Positions 1 through 8,087 of a DNA stretch of 64,000 bases are shown here, piece after piece. The translations under genes and the position numbers were made by a program. This DNA comes from JAAXHB01 sp965214945 (GTDB lineage: Bacteria > Actinomycetota > Acidimicrobiia > Acidimicrobiales > Aldehydirespiratoraceae), in assembly GCA_965214945.1 (NCBI GenBank), contig OZ244029.1, positions 1,302,001 to 1,366,000 on the forward strand, in the 5' to 3' direction. Below the pieces are notes generated by a model. It made no database searches. It was not told the origin of the DNA and saw nothing but the letters and a program-made list of their open reading frames with translations. Every line of letters begins with the position of its first letter. Positions within the stretch are counted from its first letter, which is position 1.

Positions 1-653
1 ACGTAGAGAAATTCACGAGTCGCGCGACCGGTCCCCCACACGTCGATGCTGGCATCGCCGCGCTCCACGGCCAGCACGCACTTGCGGATCAGAGCCGGTA
101 TCACGTGGCTCACGTCGGGGTGGAACTTGTCGCCAGGGCCGTACAGATTGGTGGGCATCAGGTACACGCCCCTTTGGCCGTGCTGCGCACGGTTGGCCTG
201 AAGATGCACAAGCTGAGCGAGCTTGGCGATGCCGTAGGGAGCGTTGGTCTCCTCGGGGTAGCCCTGCCAAAGCGACGTCTCACGAAACGGCACGGGCGTG
301 TGCTTCGGATACGAGCAGATCGTGCCCGCCACGATGGTCTTGCCCACGCCGGAGGCCCTTGCCGCCTCGATGACGTTGGTGCCCAGCAGCAGGTTCTGCA
401 AGTACAGATCAGCGGGACGTTTCATGTTGGCGCCGATGCCGCCGACCTTGGCGGCAAGGTGGATCACCACATCGGGTGCCTCCGCGGCGATGGCTGCCGC
501 CGCCGCGCCAGCGTCGGTGAAGTCCACTTCGCTGCTCGACGGGGCCGTGATATGGCGCGCGCCTCTGTGCCGCAGCGCCGACACGACAGCTCGGCCCAAG
601 AACCCTGTGCCGCCGGTGACGAAGAAGCGCCGAGAGGCGAAGCCTCCGCTCAC
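1..653 (-). CDS. GDP-L-fucose synthase-like NAD-dependent epimerase/reductase (3' end cut by window edge)
   Basis: Reading the minus strand from a GTG at 653 gives an open frame of 217 codons that runs off the window. The N-terminus has the Rossmann motif GGTGFLG (about residues 14-20), HLAAKVGGIGAN near 65-76, and the catalytic pair Y140xxxK144 in PYGIAKLA, with T111 in GTICSYP. VGGIxAN and MPTNLYGPGD are typical of GDP-4-keto-6-deoxymannose 3,5-epimerase/4-reductases (Fcl/WcaG), which make GDP-L-fucose from the product of Gmd. About 100 residues are missing off the edge. A gmd gene lies near 14.2-15.1 kb, so substrate supply is plausible, but the two are not in one operon here. The start rests on homology; no strong ribosome site is visible. 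Confidence 0.85.
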   Translation of the reverse strand, partial: MSGGFASRRFFVTGGTGFLGRAVVSALRHRGARHITAPSSSEVDFTDAGAAAAAIAAEAPDVVIHLAAKVGGIGANMKRPADLYLQNLLLGTNVIEAARASGVGKTIVAGTICSYPKHTPVPFRETSLWQGYPEETNAPYGIAKLAQLVHLQANRAQHGQRGVYLMPTNLYGPGDKFHPDVSHVIPALIRKCVLAVERGDASIDVWGTGRATREFLY

Positions 654-674
654 ATGCCAAACGTTAGCCCGCGC

Positions 675-783
675 CCTATGACGCCCGAGGCGTGCTGGGG
701 TGCTTCACAACCGGCCATGACGGCGGGGCCTGGCGGTGCCCGACGAACCTATGACGCCTGAGGCGTGCTGGGGTGCTTCACAA
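675..783. repeat. 36-bp direct repeat: copy of the 3' end of the adjacent amidohydrolase gene
   Basis: Positions 675-710 and 748-783 are the same 36 bp with one difference (685 versus 758). The second copy is the last codons and TAG stop of the minus-strand amidohydrolase. The first lies between that stop and the GTG start of the epimerase gene. It looks like a tandem duplication of a gene end that pushed the two genes apart. Confidence 0.85.
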
Positions 784-1990
784 AGGTGCGTTGCTCGGCT
801 GAGGCCACCAGGCGGCCGCGGCGGTAGACGCGCCTCGACATCGCGGCGTTGGCGATCGCGCCACGCACGGACGGAGCATCGATGGCCATGAAGTCGGCGG
901 GGTCGCCCGGCTCAAAGTTGACGGGCGTCAAGCCCATGACGAGGCGGGCGTTGTTGGACACCATCTCATACGCCGCCTCCGGAAGCTGATGAGCGGCCAT
1001 CACAAGCAGCGCCGCCGTCTCCAGAGGGTCGCTGCGGCCCACAAGGTTGTAGGGGTCTTGCACGTTGTCGGCCCCGGCCGCCACAAGCGCGCCCGCGTCC
1101 ACAAGGGCATTGACGGCGGTGAGTCCCCGCGGCGTGGCGGTGGGATGGTCGCGCCCCTGCAGGTAGAGGTTGGTCTGCGGCAGGGTGATAACGGCGATGC
1201 CGGCTTGGGCGACCTCCGCCGCCACCGCGGCTTGCGTCTCAGGCGGCTGCATCCCCAAAGAAACACAGTGGCTGGCGGCCACCGGGTGCGCGAACCCGGT
1301 GGCCGCGGTGCGGGCCATCTGGCGCAGTGTCATCGCGTCGGGGTTGAGGGTCTCATCGGTGTGCAGATCGAGCGGCAGCCCCGCCTCGCGGGCCGCGTCG
1401 AAGGCGACTGCCGTCGCCCCGACAGGGTCTGCGTCAAGATGCGGACACCCGCCCACTGCATCTACGCCGGTTTCTAGGGCGGCGGTCAGCACGGCACGTT
1501 GCTCTGCACCCTCTGGTCCGCAAATCGGCTTGCCGGTCAGCGCCACGATCTGCAGATCCACCAGTCCCTCGAAGCGGCGGCGCACTTCCCGCAGCGCTCG
1601 CACGCCGACGACGCCCGTGCCGGTGTCGATGTTCACATGCGAGCGGATCGCTGTGACCCCGTGGACCAGCAGCAGCTCCACGGCTGCGCACGCTTTGGAG
1701 ACCAGGTTGCCCTCGCTGAAAGCGCCAGCGGCCATCGCCGCCCCCCAGGCCTCCACCGCTCCCGGCAGGTCGCCCGAAGGATTTATGATGTCTTCGGCGG
1801 TCAGGGCTTTGTCGAGGTGAGCGTGTGGCTCAGCCGGGGCCGGTAGCAGCAGCCAGCCGCCGAGATCGTCTATCTCAGCGCCTTCAGGCGCGGGCGACCC
1901 GGCCTTCACCACCGCAGTGATCAGGCCGCTGTTGATGTGGACGTCGACCGTGGCTCCGCCAGCCAGTTTGGCGTCGCGCAGCACCAGCAT
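749..1990 (-). CDS. Cytosine deaminase-like metal-dependent amidohydrolase
   Basis: A 413-residue protein of the CodA-like amidohydrolase group, which deaminates or opens nucleobase-like rings in the cytoplasm. Metal-site motifs in order are EPHAHLDKA (HxH), LHTDE, ASHC and GADNVQDP with its aspartate; QDPYNLVGRSDPLE matches the CodA C-terminal region. The ATG at 1990 is preferred over an upstream in-frame TTG at 2026, because the stretch between them is a duplicated copy of the upstream gene's 3' end. The neighbouring amidohydrolase, solute-binding protein and XRE-cupin regulator suggest uptake and breakdown of a nitrogenous ring compound. The exact substrate cannot be read from the sequence. 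Confidence 0.82.
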   Translation of the reverse strand: MLVLRDAKLAGGATVDVHINSGLITAVVKAGSPAPEGAEIDDLGGWLLLPAPAEPHAHLDKALTAEDIINPSGDLPGAVEAWGAAMAAGAFSEGNLVSKACAAVELLLVHGVTAIRSHVNIDTGTGVVGVRALREVRRRFEGLVDLQIVALTGKPICGPEGAEQRAVLTAALETGVDAVGGCPHLDADPVGATAVAFDAAREAGLPLDLHTDETLNPDAMTLRQMARTAATGFAHPVAASHCVSLGMQPPETQAAVAAEVAQAGIAVITLPQTNLYLQGRDHPTATPRGLTAVNALVDAGALVAAGADNVQDPYNLVGRSDPLETAALLVMAAHQLPEAAYEMVSNNARLVMGLTPVNFEPGDPADFMAIDAPSVRGAIANAAMSRRVYRRGRLVASAEQRTFVKHPSTPQAS

Positions 1991-2088
1991 CGGTTTATAC
2001 GAGCCTAGAGCGCTGGGCGCTTGCAAGGATCACGCAAGAGAGGCTCTTCGGAGCAACGCATCGGTTTATACGAGCCTAGAGCGCTGGG
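1987..2088. repeat. 31-bp direct repeat at an amidohydrolase gene junction
   Basis: Positions 1987-2017 and 2058-2088 are identical over 31 bp. The copy at 2058-2088 carries the last codons and TAA stop of the minus-strand gene ending at 2066. The other copy abuts the ATG at 1990 of the next gene. A decayed spacer of about 40 bp separates them. Confidence 0.88.
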
Positions 2089-3484
2089 TGATAGGCCAGT
2101 AGCGGCGCGGCGACAGGTGGTCGTGCATCCTGGCCGCGATTTTGTCGGCTTCGCTGAGCAGCTCTCCTGTGTCAACGGTCAGCACCTGTCCCTCGTCCAC
2201 CACTAGGCGTCCGTTGACCAGCACGCTCCGAACATCGGTGCCCACCGCGTAGCGCACGACTGATCCGACCGGATTGTAGCGAGGTGACAGTCTCAGGTTC
2301 TCTCCGCCGATGACGGCAATGTCAGCCGCCTTCCCGGGTTCCAAAGACCCGATTTCATGGTCCCACAGCAGGGCCTTGGCACCTTCAATGGTGGCCATGT
2401 CGAAGGCGTCCTCCGTGGTGAAGCCGATGGGGTCGTACAGGGGAATGCCGACAGCCTGGCCGTGCATCAGGAACGCTATGCGCATAACGGCCAGAATGTC
2501 GTTGATCACAGTGTCGCACGCCAGGGCCACAGTCACTCCGGCAGCCCGCATCCCGACTACGTCGGTCACGGCGGAGACGATGTCGGTGCACACGACGGGC
2601 GCGTGGGCGAGGCTGGCACCCGATTCCGCGAGCAGCCTGATCTCTCGGGCCGTGGTCAGCATGGCGTGGATAGCAAGGAACCGTGGCCCGAGCGCGCCAA
2701 TGTGGGCCAAGTGCTCGAGCGGACGGCGACCGAACAGAGACACCGACAGCTCGATCTCTTCCCGGTCGCGGTTGATGTGCGTCATCATGGCAGTGTCGTG
2801 GCGCTCTGCGAGATCCCGGGCCGCGAGGAACATCTCGTCGCTCACCGACGGAACGCTTGGGGCATGTATGTGAGGCCTCACCAGGCCGTTTCCACGTGTC
2901 TTCCACCGCGTCAGAAAGTCGTCGATGTGGGCGATGTTGTCGGCTCTCACCGCAGGGTCGTCTCGGTAGTGGGACCGGCCCTCGATTTGCTCGTAGTTGC
3001 TGGCAAGGCGTGACTCGCGGTCGCGCTGACCGACGGCGAGGGCACAACGGATCCCTACCTCCAGCGCAGTCTCACCCACCGCGTCCTCGTGCTCGGGCGT
3101 GCCGGTGGTGTCGGTCGTGGTGGTGACGCCCGCCCGGAGCAGGTTCGCCATGGTGATCCGGGCGCTAGTCTTCAGCCCTTCTACTCCCAACACGTCCTCA
3201 GCTGGAATATAAACACGGCAGATATTGGGGAAGTCCTCCAACGCCAATCCCCGCACCAGGGCTTGGGCCATGTGATTGTGCGAGTCGATCAGGCCGGGGA
3301 TGACCAGATCGCGCGGTCCGCCCAGCCTGACAGCACCTTTGTACGCGGCCTCGACCTCGGCTCGCTGCCCGACGGCTGTGATCTGTTCACCGGTGACGGC
3401 CACAGCCCCGTCAAGCAGGACTCTGCGTTCGGGGTCGGCTGTGATGACAGTCCCGGTGACGATGAAATCGGCGGACTCGCTCAT
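2066..3484 (-). CDS. Amidohydrolase of the Atz/Trz (SAH/guanine deaminase-like) family
   Basis: A 472-residue amidohydrolase. Metal-site motifs are PGLIDSHNHM (HxH) near residues 65-75, THINRDREE, LAIHAM and ACDT. The C-terminal beta-sandwich region GSLEPGKAADIAVI is typical of hydrolytic deaminases and dechlorinases in the MtaD/AtzA/TrzN group. The usual second-shell HAxE helix is altered (HINRDREE), so the substrate may differ from known members. The ATG at 3484 is chosen because AGAGAG stands about five bases upstream, whereas a GTG at 3490 would sit on that site. The gene lies just downstream of the solute-binding protein gene on the same strand, separated by a large hairpin. Confidence 0.85.
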   Translation of the reverse strand: MSESADFIVTGTVITADPERRVLLDGAVAVTGEQITAVGQRAEVEAAYKGAVRLGGPRDLVIPGLIDSHNHMAQALVRGLALEDFPNICRVYIPAEDVLGVEGLKTSARITMANLLRAGVTTTTDTTGTPEHEDAVGETALEVGIRCALAVGQRDRESRLASNYEQIEGRSHYRDDPAVRADNIAHIDDFLTRWKTRGNGLVRPHIHAPSVPSVSDEMFLAARDLAERHDTAMMTHINRDREEIELSVSLFGRRPLEHLAHIGALGPRFLAIHAMLTTAREIRLLAESGASLAHAPVVCTDIVSAVTDVVGMRAAGVTVALACDTVINDILAVMRIAFLMHGQAVGIPLYDPIGFTTEDAFDMATIEGAKALLWDHEIGSLEPGKAADIAVIGGENLRLSPRYNPVGSVVRYAVGTDVRSVLVNGRLVVDEGQVLTVDTGELLSEADKIAARMHDHLSPRRYWPITQRSRLV

Positions 3485-3519
3485 CGACACTCTCTTCTTG
3501 TGCTCACCCAGCCCAATTT

Positions 3520-3558
3520 GCGTCGGGCCTGTCTCACATCCGGAGACAGGCCCGACGC
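3520..3558. promoter_or_regulatory. Perfect 16-bp stem hairpin between solute-binding protein and amidohydrolase genes
   Basis: GCGTCGGGCCTGTCTC (3520-3535) and its exact reverse complement (3543-3558) flank a 7-nt loop. It starts about 28 bases after the stop of the minus-strand solute-binding protein gene and has no T-run on that strand. It may be an intra-operon attenuator or a 3' stabiliser that keeps the binding-protein transcript abundant. A factor-assisted terminator is also possible. Confidence 0.75.
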
Positions 3559-3586
3559 GTCTTGGTGCCGCGCTGAGTACCGGAGG

Positions 3587-4804
3587 CTAGAAGCCGATGC
3601 TTTCGTCTATGAACTCGTTGGTAGCGATGTCGTCGAACGTCATCGCTGGATCCACGTCGAAACCGGCAGCGATTATCTTGGCGATGACATCGTTGATCCG
3701 GTCCGGATCCATGTTGCCGACGGTGGCATCGGGGCCGTTGCCGATAAGGCCGAGTTCTCTCTGGGTGTTGACCGAGAATTCGGCCAGACCCTCGTCATAC
3801 TCCCAGAAGCTGTCGATCGTTTCCACGGCATCGATGATGATGGCGTTGGCCCGCGAGGAGTCGGAGGCAAAATCGACAACGGACTGCTGAACGATCGGCA
3901 CGAAACTCTCCAGGCACGGCCGCAAGGCTTCCAAGTGGTCGGACCGGACTGCCAGCGTCTGTGAGTAGATCCGCAGGCCGGCGTCGTGTATGAGTTCGAA
4001 GGCGATCGGCTTGGCCCACTCCTCATAGACGGTCTCGTAACTGTAAGGAGACTCAGAAGCGAAGCCCTGCTGTGCGATGGCGCCTCCCTCGGAAATGAAC
4101 CTGGCCGGCGAGCCGTCATAAGAGGGGTCGATCTGGTCGGCCGACAGAACTCCCTCACTTACGAACACGTCGATGAATGTTCCGCCGGCGAAAACATTGA
4201 CGACGATACCCGCTTCGCCGATGTCGCTTATCGACTGTATCTCCGGGTAGGTCTCCGGGTCCCACTGGATGATCTGGGGGTTCTTCTCCAGAGGTGCAAC
4301 GACCGCGATGGCCGGTGTGTCGCCCCCGAGGATCACGGCTTCGTCGGTACTGACATATGCCAGCGTTATCTCAGGATCGATGTACATCTGGGCGGAGCCG
4401 GAAGCGAACCCGATGGCCGGGCCGCCAGCGCGCACTTCGATGTCGATCCCCGTATCGACACCACTAGCCATAAGGCTCCCCGTGGTGATCATGTTGTCGG
4501 CATCGATGGTGTAGTCGGCACCGACCATCTCGTACATGGCTCCGTGCTCGGACTCCGGGAACCAGTCAGTTTGGATAATCAGTGGGTCGGGGCATAAGCC
4601 CGAAAGGTCTACACCGGACTCAATCTCTTCGGCCTCTTCGGCGGGCTCCGGCTCTGCGGGCGCTGTCTCCTCAGGCTCTGCCGGGGCTGTCGTCTCTGGC
4701 GGTTCCGCCGTTTCGGTGACGGTATCGTCGTCCCCGCATGCCGCCGCCAGCAGCGCCAAAGCCGACATGACACACAGAGCACCGACCAGCGCGCGCGATC
4801 TCAT
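3587..4804 (-). CDS. ABC transporter solute-binding lipoprotein (NMT1/SsuA-like)
   Basis: A 405-residue exported lipoprotein. The signal peptide has a basic start (MRSR), a hydrophobic core and the lipobox ALLAAAC with the lipidated Cys at about residue 23. An acidic Glu/Pro/Thr linker (about 24-65) and a periplasmic-binding-protein fold follow; the segments QTDWFPESEHGAMYEM and VNVFAGGTFIDVFV resemble the NMT1/THI5/SsuA family that binds pyrimidine precursors, sulfonates or similar ligands. GGAGGT lies seven bases before the third of three consecutive ATGs, so the start at 4804 is chosen. No permease or ATPase is adjacent, so the rest of the transporter must be encoded elsewhere. Confidence 0.83.
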   Translation of the reverse strand: MRSRALVGALCVMSALALLAAACGDDDTVTETAEPPETTAPAEPEETAPAEPEPAEEAEEIESGVDLSGLCPDPLIIQTDWFPESEHGAMYEMVGADYTIDADNMITTGSLMASGVDTGIDIEVRAGGPAIGFASGSAQMYIDPEITLAYVSTDEAVILGGDTPAIAVVAPLEKNPQIIQWDPETYPEIQSISDIGEAGIVVNVFAGGTFIDVFVSEGVLSADQIDPSYDGSPARFISEGGAIAQQGFASESPYSYETVYEEWAKPIAFELIHDAGLRIYSQTLAVRSDHLEALRPCLESFVPIVQQSVVDFASDSSRANAIIIDAVETIDSFWEYDEGLAEFSVNTQRELGLIGNGPDATVGNMDPDRINDVIAKIIAAGFDVDPAMTFDDIATNEFIDESIGF

Positions 4805-4857
4805 CATCATGACCTCCGAATGTTCTAGAGCGGTTGTTGACGTGATAGTCACATATA

Positions 4858-4870
4858 TTGATACCATCAA
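4858..4870. promoter_or_regulatory. TTGAT-ACC-ATCAA inverted repeat, candidate operator of the divergent regulator
   Basis: A perfect 5-bp inverted repeat with a 3-bp spacer lies in an AT-rich patch between the minus-strand solute-binding protein gene and the divergent XRE-cupin gene. Size, symmetry and position fit a lambda-repressor-like dimer site. The assignment to this regulator is inference. Confidence 0.45.
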
Positions 4871-4922
4871 CATTCTACCTTCGCAAGGCGGCTCGGAATC
4901 GTGTCGTTAACTCAGCACTCAC

Positions 4923-5621
4923 GTGGCCGCTGACAGCCCTCGTGTGGCTGTAGCCAGAAGCGTGCCTGAGCCTGCAGGCGGCGGAGTTTCGCCGACGGCC
5001 AGGGATCCGCTTGAAGGCGAACGTGCCCGTACCGATCAGCGATCGGCGCGCGTGCGGCGGCTCGGGTCCAAGATCCGAGCACTGCGAAAGCAGCAGGGCC
5101 TGACCCTCATTGCGCTGGCCCGTCTCACCAACTTGTCGCACTCATTCCTGTCGCAGATCGAGCGTGGCCAGGCCCGTCCCTCGATGACCTCGCTATACCA
5201 GATTTCGGAGGCGTTGGGAACAAACGCCTCGTGGTTGTTGGCCGGCTCGGAGGACACTCGTGAGGCGACCGTTGTGCGCGCTACGGACACCGCGGCTGTT
5301 CCGGCGAGCGAGCTGGGCGACGTGGACGGAGTGCGGCGTGCCGTGGTTCCCGAAGCCAGCCCGTTCCAAATCGTCGAATTCGTCGGGGTGTCCGACAAGT
5401 TCAAGGAGTACTGGGTACACGACGGGTTCGAGACCGTCTACGTCATATCCGGGGTCGTCGAGGTGGACTTAGACGGCAAAATCTTCCGGCTAGGCCCGAG
5501 TGACTCCATCTCATATGACACACGGCAGCCGCACCGTCTTCGGGCCGCCACCAACAAGAGGGTCAAGCTGCTGATGATCGAGGCCTCGCCCGTTTTCAGA
5601 CCCGTCCGATTTTCCCCCTGA
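4923..5621 (+). CDS. XRE-family helix-turn-helix regulator with C-terminal cupin domain
   Basis: A 232-residue transcription factor. After a poorly conserved N-terminal 45 residues comes an XRE helix-turn-helix (about 48-105, containing LSHSFLSQIERGQARPS) and a cupin sensor domain (about 145-228, YVISGVVEVDLDG and GPSDSISYDTRQPHRL). This PuuR/SutR-type layout usually senses a small ligand in the cupin barrel and controls a neighbouring catabolic or transport locus. It is divergent from the solute-binding protein and amidohydrolases, which are the likely targets. The GTG start is the upstream-most candidate; a later start before the HTH is possible because the first 40 residues look non-conserved. 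Confidence 0.85.
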   Translation: MAADSPRVAVARSVPEPAGGGVSPTARDPLEGERARTDQRSARVRRLGSKIRALRKQQGLTLIALARLTNLSHSFLSQIERGQARPSMTSLYQISEALGTNASWLLAGSEDTREATVVRATDTAAVPASELGDVDGVRRAVVPEASPFQIVEFVGVSDKFKEYWVHDGFETVYVISGVVEVDLDGKIFRLGPSDSISYDTRQPHRLRAATNKRVKLLMIEASPVFRPVRFSP

Positions 5622-5793
5622 CCCACGCTGACCTCACCCTGCGCCGCCGGGCAACACGGTCAGGCCACCGCACATCTTTCACGGTGTCGCACATCTTTCG
5701 CGGGAGGAATCCTGCGCCCCTGCGACACTCAAACCTCTAACCGGGGTCCCTAGTCTTGCCGTGCTGCTGCGGCAGACTGAAGGAGTGCTGACA
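5622..5793. repeat. Intergenic stretch with a 16-bp near-repeat
   Basis: Positions 5669-5684 and 5688-5703 repeat CGCACATCTTTCRCGG with one difference. No other gene or clear terminator was found between the regulator and the first glycosyltransferase. Confidence 0.6.
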
Positions 5794-6879
5794 GTGGCGG
5801 CGGTTGTGGAGCAGTGCTGGCATCGAGTGCCCGGCGGCACCGCAGTGGCTACTACGCGCAGCCTCGAGGCGCTAGCGGCACGCGGCGACACCAAGGTCGT
5901 GGGTATCGCAGCAAGGCACAGCCACCCACCGATGGTAGCCCTGCCGGCGGCCGTGCCTGTGCGGCACGCGGCGCTGCCGCGGCGGATCCTTTATGACTGC
6001 TGGCACCATCTGGGCTGGCCCAAGGCGCAGCGCCTCGCCGGAGACGTCGACGTCGTGCACGCTACCGGCGGCGCGGTGCCGCCTGCCGAGCGAACGCCGC
6101 TGGTGGTGACCGTTCACGACCTGGCGTTTCTTCACAAGCCCGACTGGTTCACCCGGCGTGGGGTGCGCTTCGCGGTGAAGGCTCTCGAATTGGCACGCGC
6201 CCGGGCCGCCCTCGTGGTCGTACCGTCGCAGACGACCGCACGCGACTGCGCTGAGCACGACATAGAGCCCGAACGAGTCCGGGTGGTGCCCTGGGGTGTG
6301 GCCGCCGCGCCGGTGACAGAAGCCGATATCGCCTCGTTACGGGCTCGTCACCGACTTCCTGAGACCTTCGCTTTGTGGGTGGGAGCCGCGGAGCCCCGCA
6401 AGAACATTCCCGGGCTGCTCGCAGCAGCGGCCCGCACCACCAGCGGCGTGCCGCTGGTGCTTGCCGGACCTGACGGGTGGGGCCTCGACCTTGGGGCTCT
6501 GGCGGACGCAGCTGATGCTGAGGTGATACGGGTGGGCTACCTGACCGACGGCGAGCTGGCTGCCCTTTACGCGGCGGCGCGCGTGCTGGTGTATCCGAGC
6601 CTGATGGAGGGCTTCGGGCTGCCGGTGCTGGAGGCGATGGCCTACGGCACGCCTGTCGTGACCAGTTCGGGAACCGCCACCGAGGAGGTGTGCGCAGACC
6701 CGGACTCCACGGTCGACCCGACCGACCCGCGGGCTCTGGCCGCGGCGATTGACGCTGTCGTGACCGACGACGCCGAGCACGCCCGCAGATCGGCCCGCGC
6801 GCTTCAGCGGGCCGGACAGCTCACATGGGAGGCCACCGCTGAGGGTCTTCGCGAGGTGTACTCGCAGGCCTTCGGATGA
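5794..6879 (+). CDS. GT4-family glycosyltransferase
   Basis: A 361-residue GT-B fold glycosyltransferase of family 4. The N-terminal acceptor half has VHATGGAVPP and VVTVHDLAFLHKPDWF. The C-terminal donor half has WVGAAEPRKNIPGLL, VYPSLMEGFGLPVLEAM (the EX7E donor motif) and GTPVVTSS. It should transfer a sugar from a nucleotide-sugar during polysaccharide or glycolipid assembly at the cytoplasmic face. The GTG at 5794 is chosen because AAGGAG lies eight bases upstream (5780-5785). It overlaps the next glycosyltransferase by ATGA, showing an operon of three GT4 genes. Confidence 0.87.
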   Translation: MAAVVEQCWHRVPGGTAVATTRSLEALAARGDTKVVGIAARHSHPPMVALPAAVPVRHAALPRRILYDCWHHLGWPKAQRLAGDVDVVHATGGAVPPAERTPLVVTVHDLAFLHKPDWFTRRGVRFAVKALELARARAALVVVPSQTTARDCAEHDIEPERVRVVPWGVAAAPVTEADIASLRARHRLPETFALWVGAAEPRKNIPGLLAAAARTTSGVPLVLAGPDGWGLDLGALADAADAEVIRVGYLTDGELAALYAAARVLVYPSLMEGFGLPVLEAMAYGTPVVTSSGTATEEVCADPDSTVDPTDPRALAAAIDAVVTDDAEHARRSARALQRAGQLTWEATAEGLREVYSQAFG

Positions 6880-8087
6880 CCGGGCAGTCGAGGCTGCGCG
6901 TGTTGGCCAACCTGTGCTCGATCGTGCCGGGCGATGTCGGCGGGAGCGAGGAGTACGCCACCCGGCTGCTCGCTGCTGTGGGCACCTCGACCGCAAACCT
7001 GACACAACAGCGATCAGGCGCGCACACCGACAGCGTGAACCCGCACGGCGAGAAGAACCCGGACGACGAGGACCTGTCGGTCGTGGACCTGGAGATAGCC
7101 GCAATGGCCGGCGTGCGCTCAGCGCATCCGGAGCTCGATGGACCTGACGGCCCGAGGTGGAACGAGACACGCTCGCAGGCGCGCAACCGGATCAGGCGCC
7201 TCGCGGTGGAGTCCACATGGCTGGCGTGGCGCTCCGGGGGATTCGACGTCGTGCACCACTTCGGCGGGCGCTTGCCCGCGGTGCGCCGCGGCGCCGCAGT
7301 GCTGACGATCCACGACGTCCAGCCGCTTGAGATGACCGAGAACTACTCCCTGGCGAAACAGCGGTATCTGAGCTGGGCTCTGCATCGCAGCGTCCGCTCC
7401 GCGACGCTGATAGTTACGCCCTCGCAATGGACGGCAGCGCGGCTGGTGGAGCTTCTCGCGGTGAGGCCCGAATCAATCAGCGTCGTGCCCTCCACCTACA
7501 GGACGGCAGAGCCGGCCGACCACCGCTCCGTATCGCTTCCGCCTCGGCCGTTCGTGCTGTACCCAGCGGCGACATACCCGCACAAGAACCACGACACGCT
7601 GATCGCGGCCCATCAGGCGGCCCGCTCTCGGCGCCGCGATCTCACGCTGGTGCTCACCGGAGGACGGGGCCGAGCCCACGGAGCCGTGTCGGAGCAGGTG
7701 GCCAAGGCCTCCGGTGTGATGCACCTCGGTCGGGTGGGCGAGCCGCTGCTCGACGTGTTGATCCGACAAGCCGCGGCCCTGGCGTTCCCGTCGCGCTATG
7801 AGGGGTTCGGGCTGCCCGTATTGGAGGCGATGGCGGTCGGAACGCCTGTCATAGCCGCCGACGCCGCGGCGCTCTCTGAAGTGGTCGCAGACGCCGGCGC
7901 GCTCATCGACCCGGACGACACCGACGGCTGGACCGACGCTCTCTGTGAGGCCGTCGACGGCTCACCCGAGATTCGGCTTAGGTCTAGGCGGGGCCTCGCG
8001 AGGGCCGAGCGTTTCACTCCTGACAAATCCGCGTGGCGCCTGTTAGAAGCCTGGCGCGCCGCCGCGAGAGTGTGCTCCCGCAGATGA
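6876..8087 (+). CDS. GT4-family glycosyltransferase
   Basis: A 403-residue GT4 enzyme paralogous to its upstream neighbour. The first half has VVHHFGGRLPAVRRG and LTIHDVQPLEM; the donor half has LYPAATYPHKNHDTLIAAH and AFPSRYEGFGLPVLEAM (EX7E). Residues about 40-75 are a charged, low-conservation insert. It begins at the ATGA overlapping the previous stop and ends in another ATGA overlap with the third glycosyltransferase, so translation is probably coupled. Acceptor and donor sugars cannot be assigned. Confidence 0.87.
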   Translation: MTGQSRLRVLANLCSIVPGDVGGSEEYATRLLAAVGTSTANLTQQRSGAHTDSVNPHGEKNPDDEDLSVVDLEIAAMAGVRSAHPELDGPDGPRWNETRSQARNRIRRLAVESTWLAWRSGGFDVVHHFGGRLPAVRRGAAVLTIHDVQPLEMTENYSLAKQRYLSWALHRSVRSATLIVTPSQWTAARLVELLAVRPESISVVPSTYRTAEPADHRSVSLPPRPFVLYPAATYPHKNHDTLIAAHQAARSRRRDLTLVLTGGRGRAHGAVSEQVAKASGVMHLGRVGEPLLDVLIRQAAALAFPSRYEGFGLPVLEAMAVGTPVIAADAAALSEVVADAGALIDPDDTDGWTDALCEAVDGSPEIRLRSRRGLARAERFTPDKSAWRLLEAWRAAARVCSRR

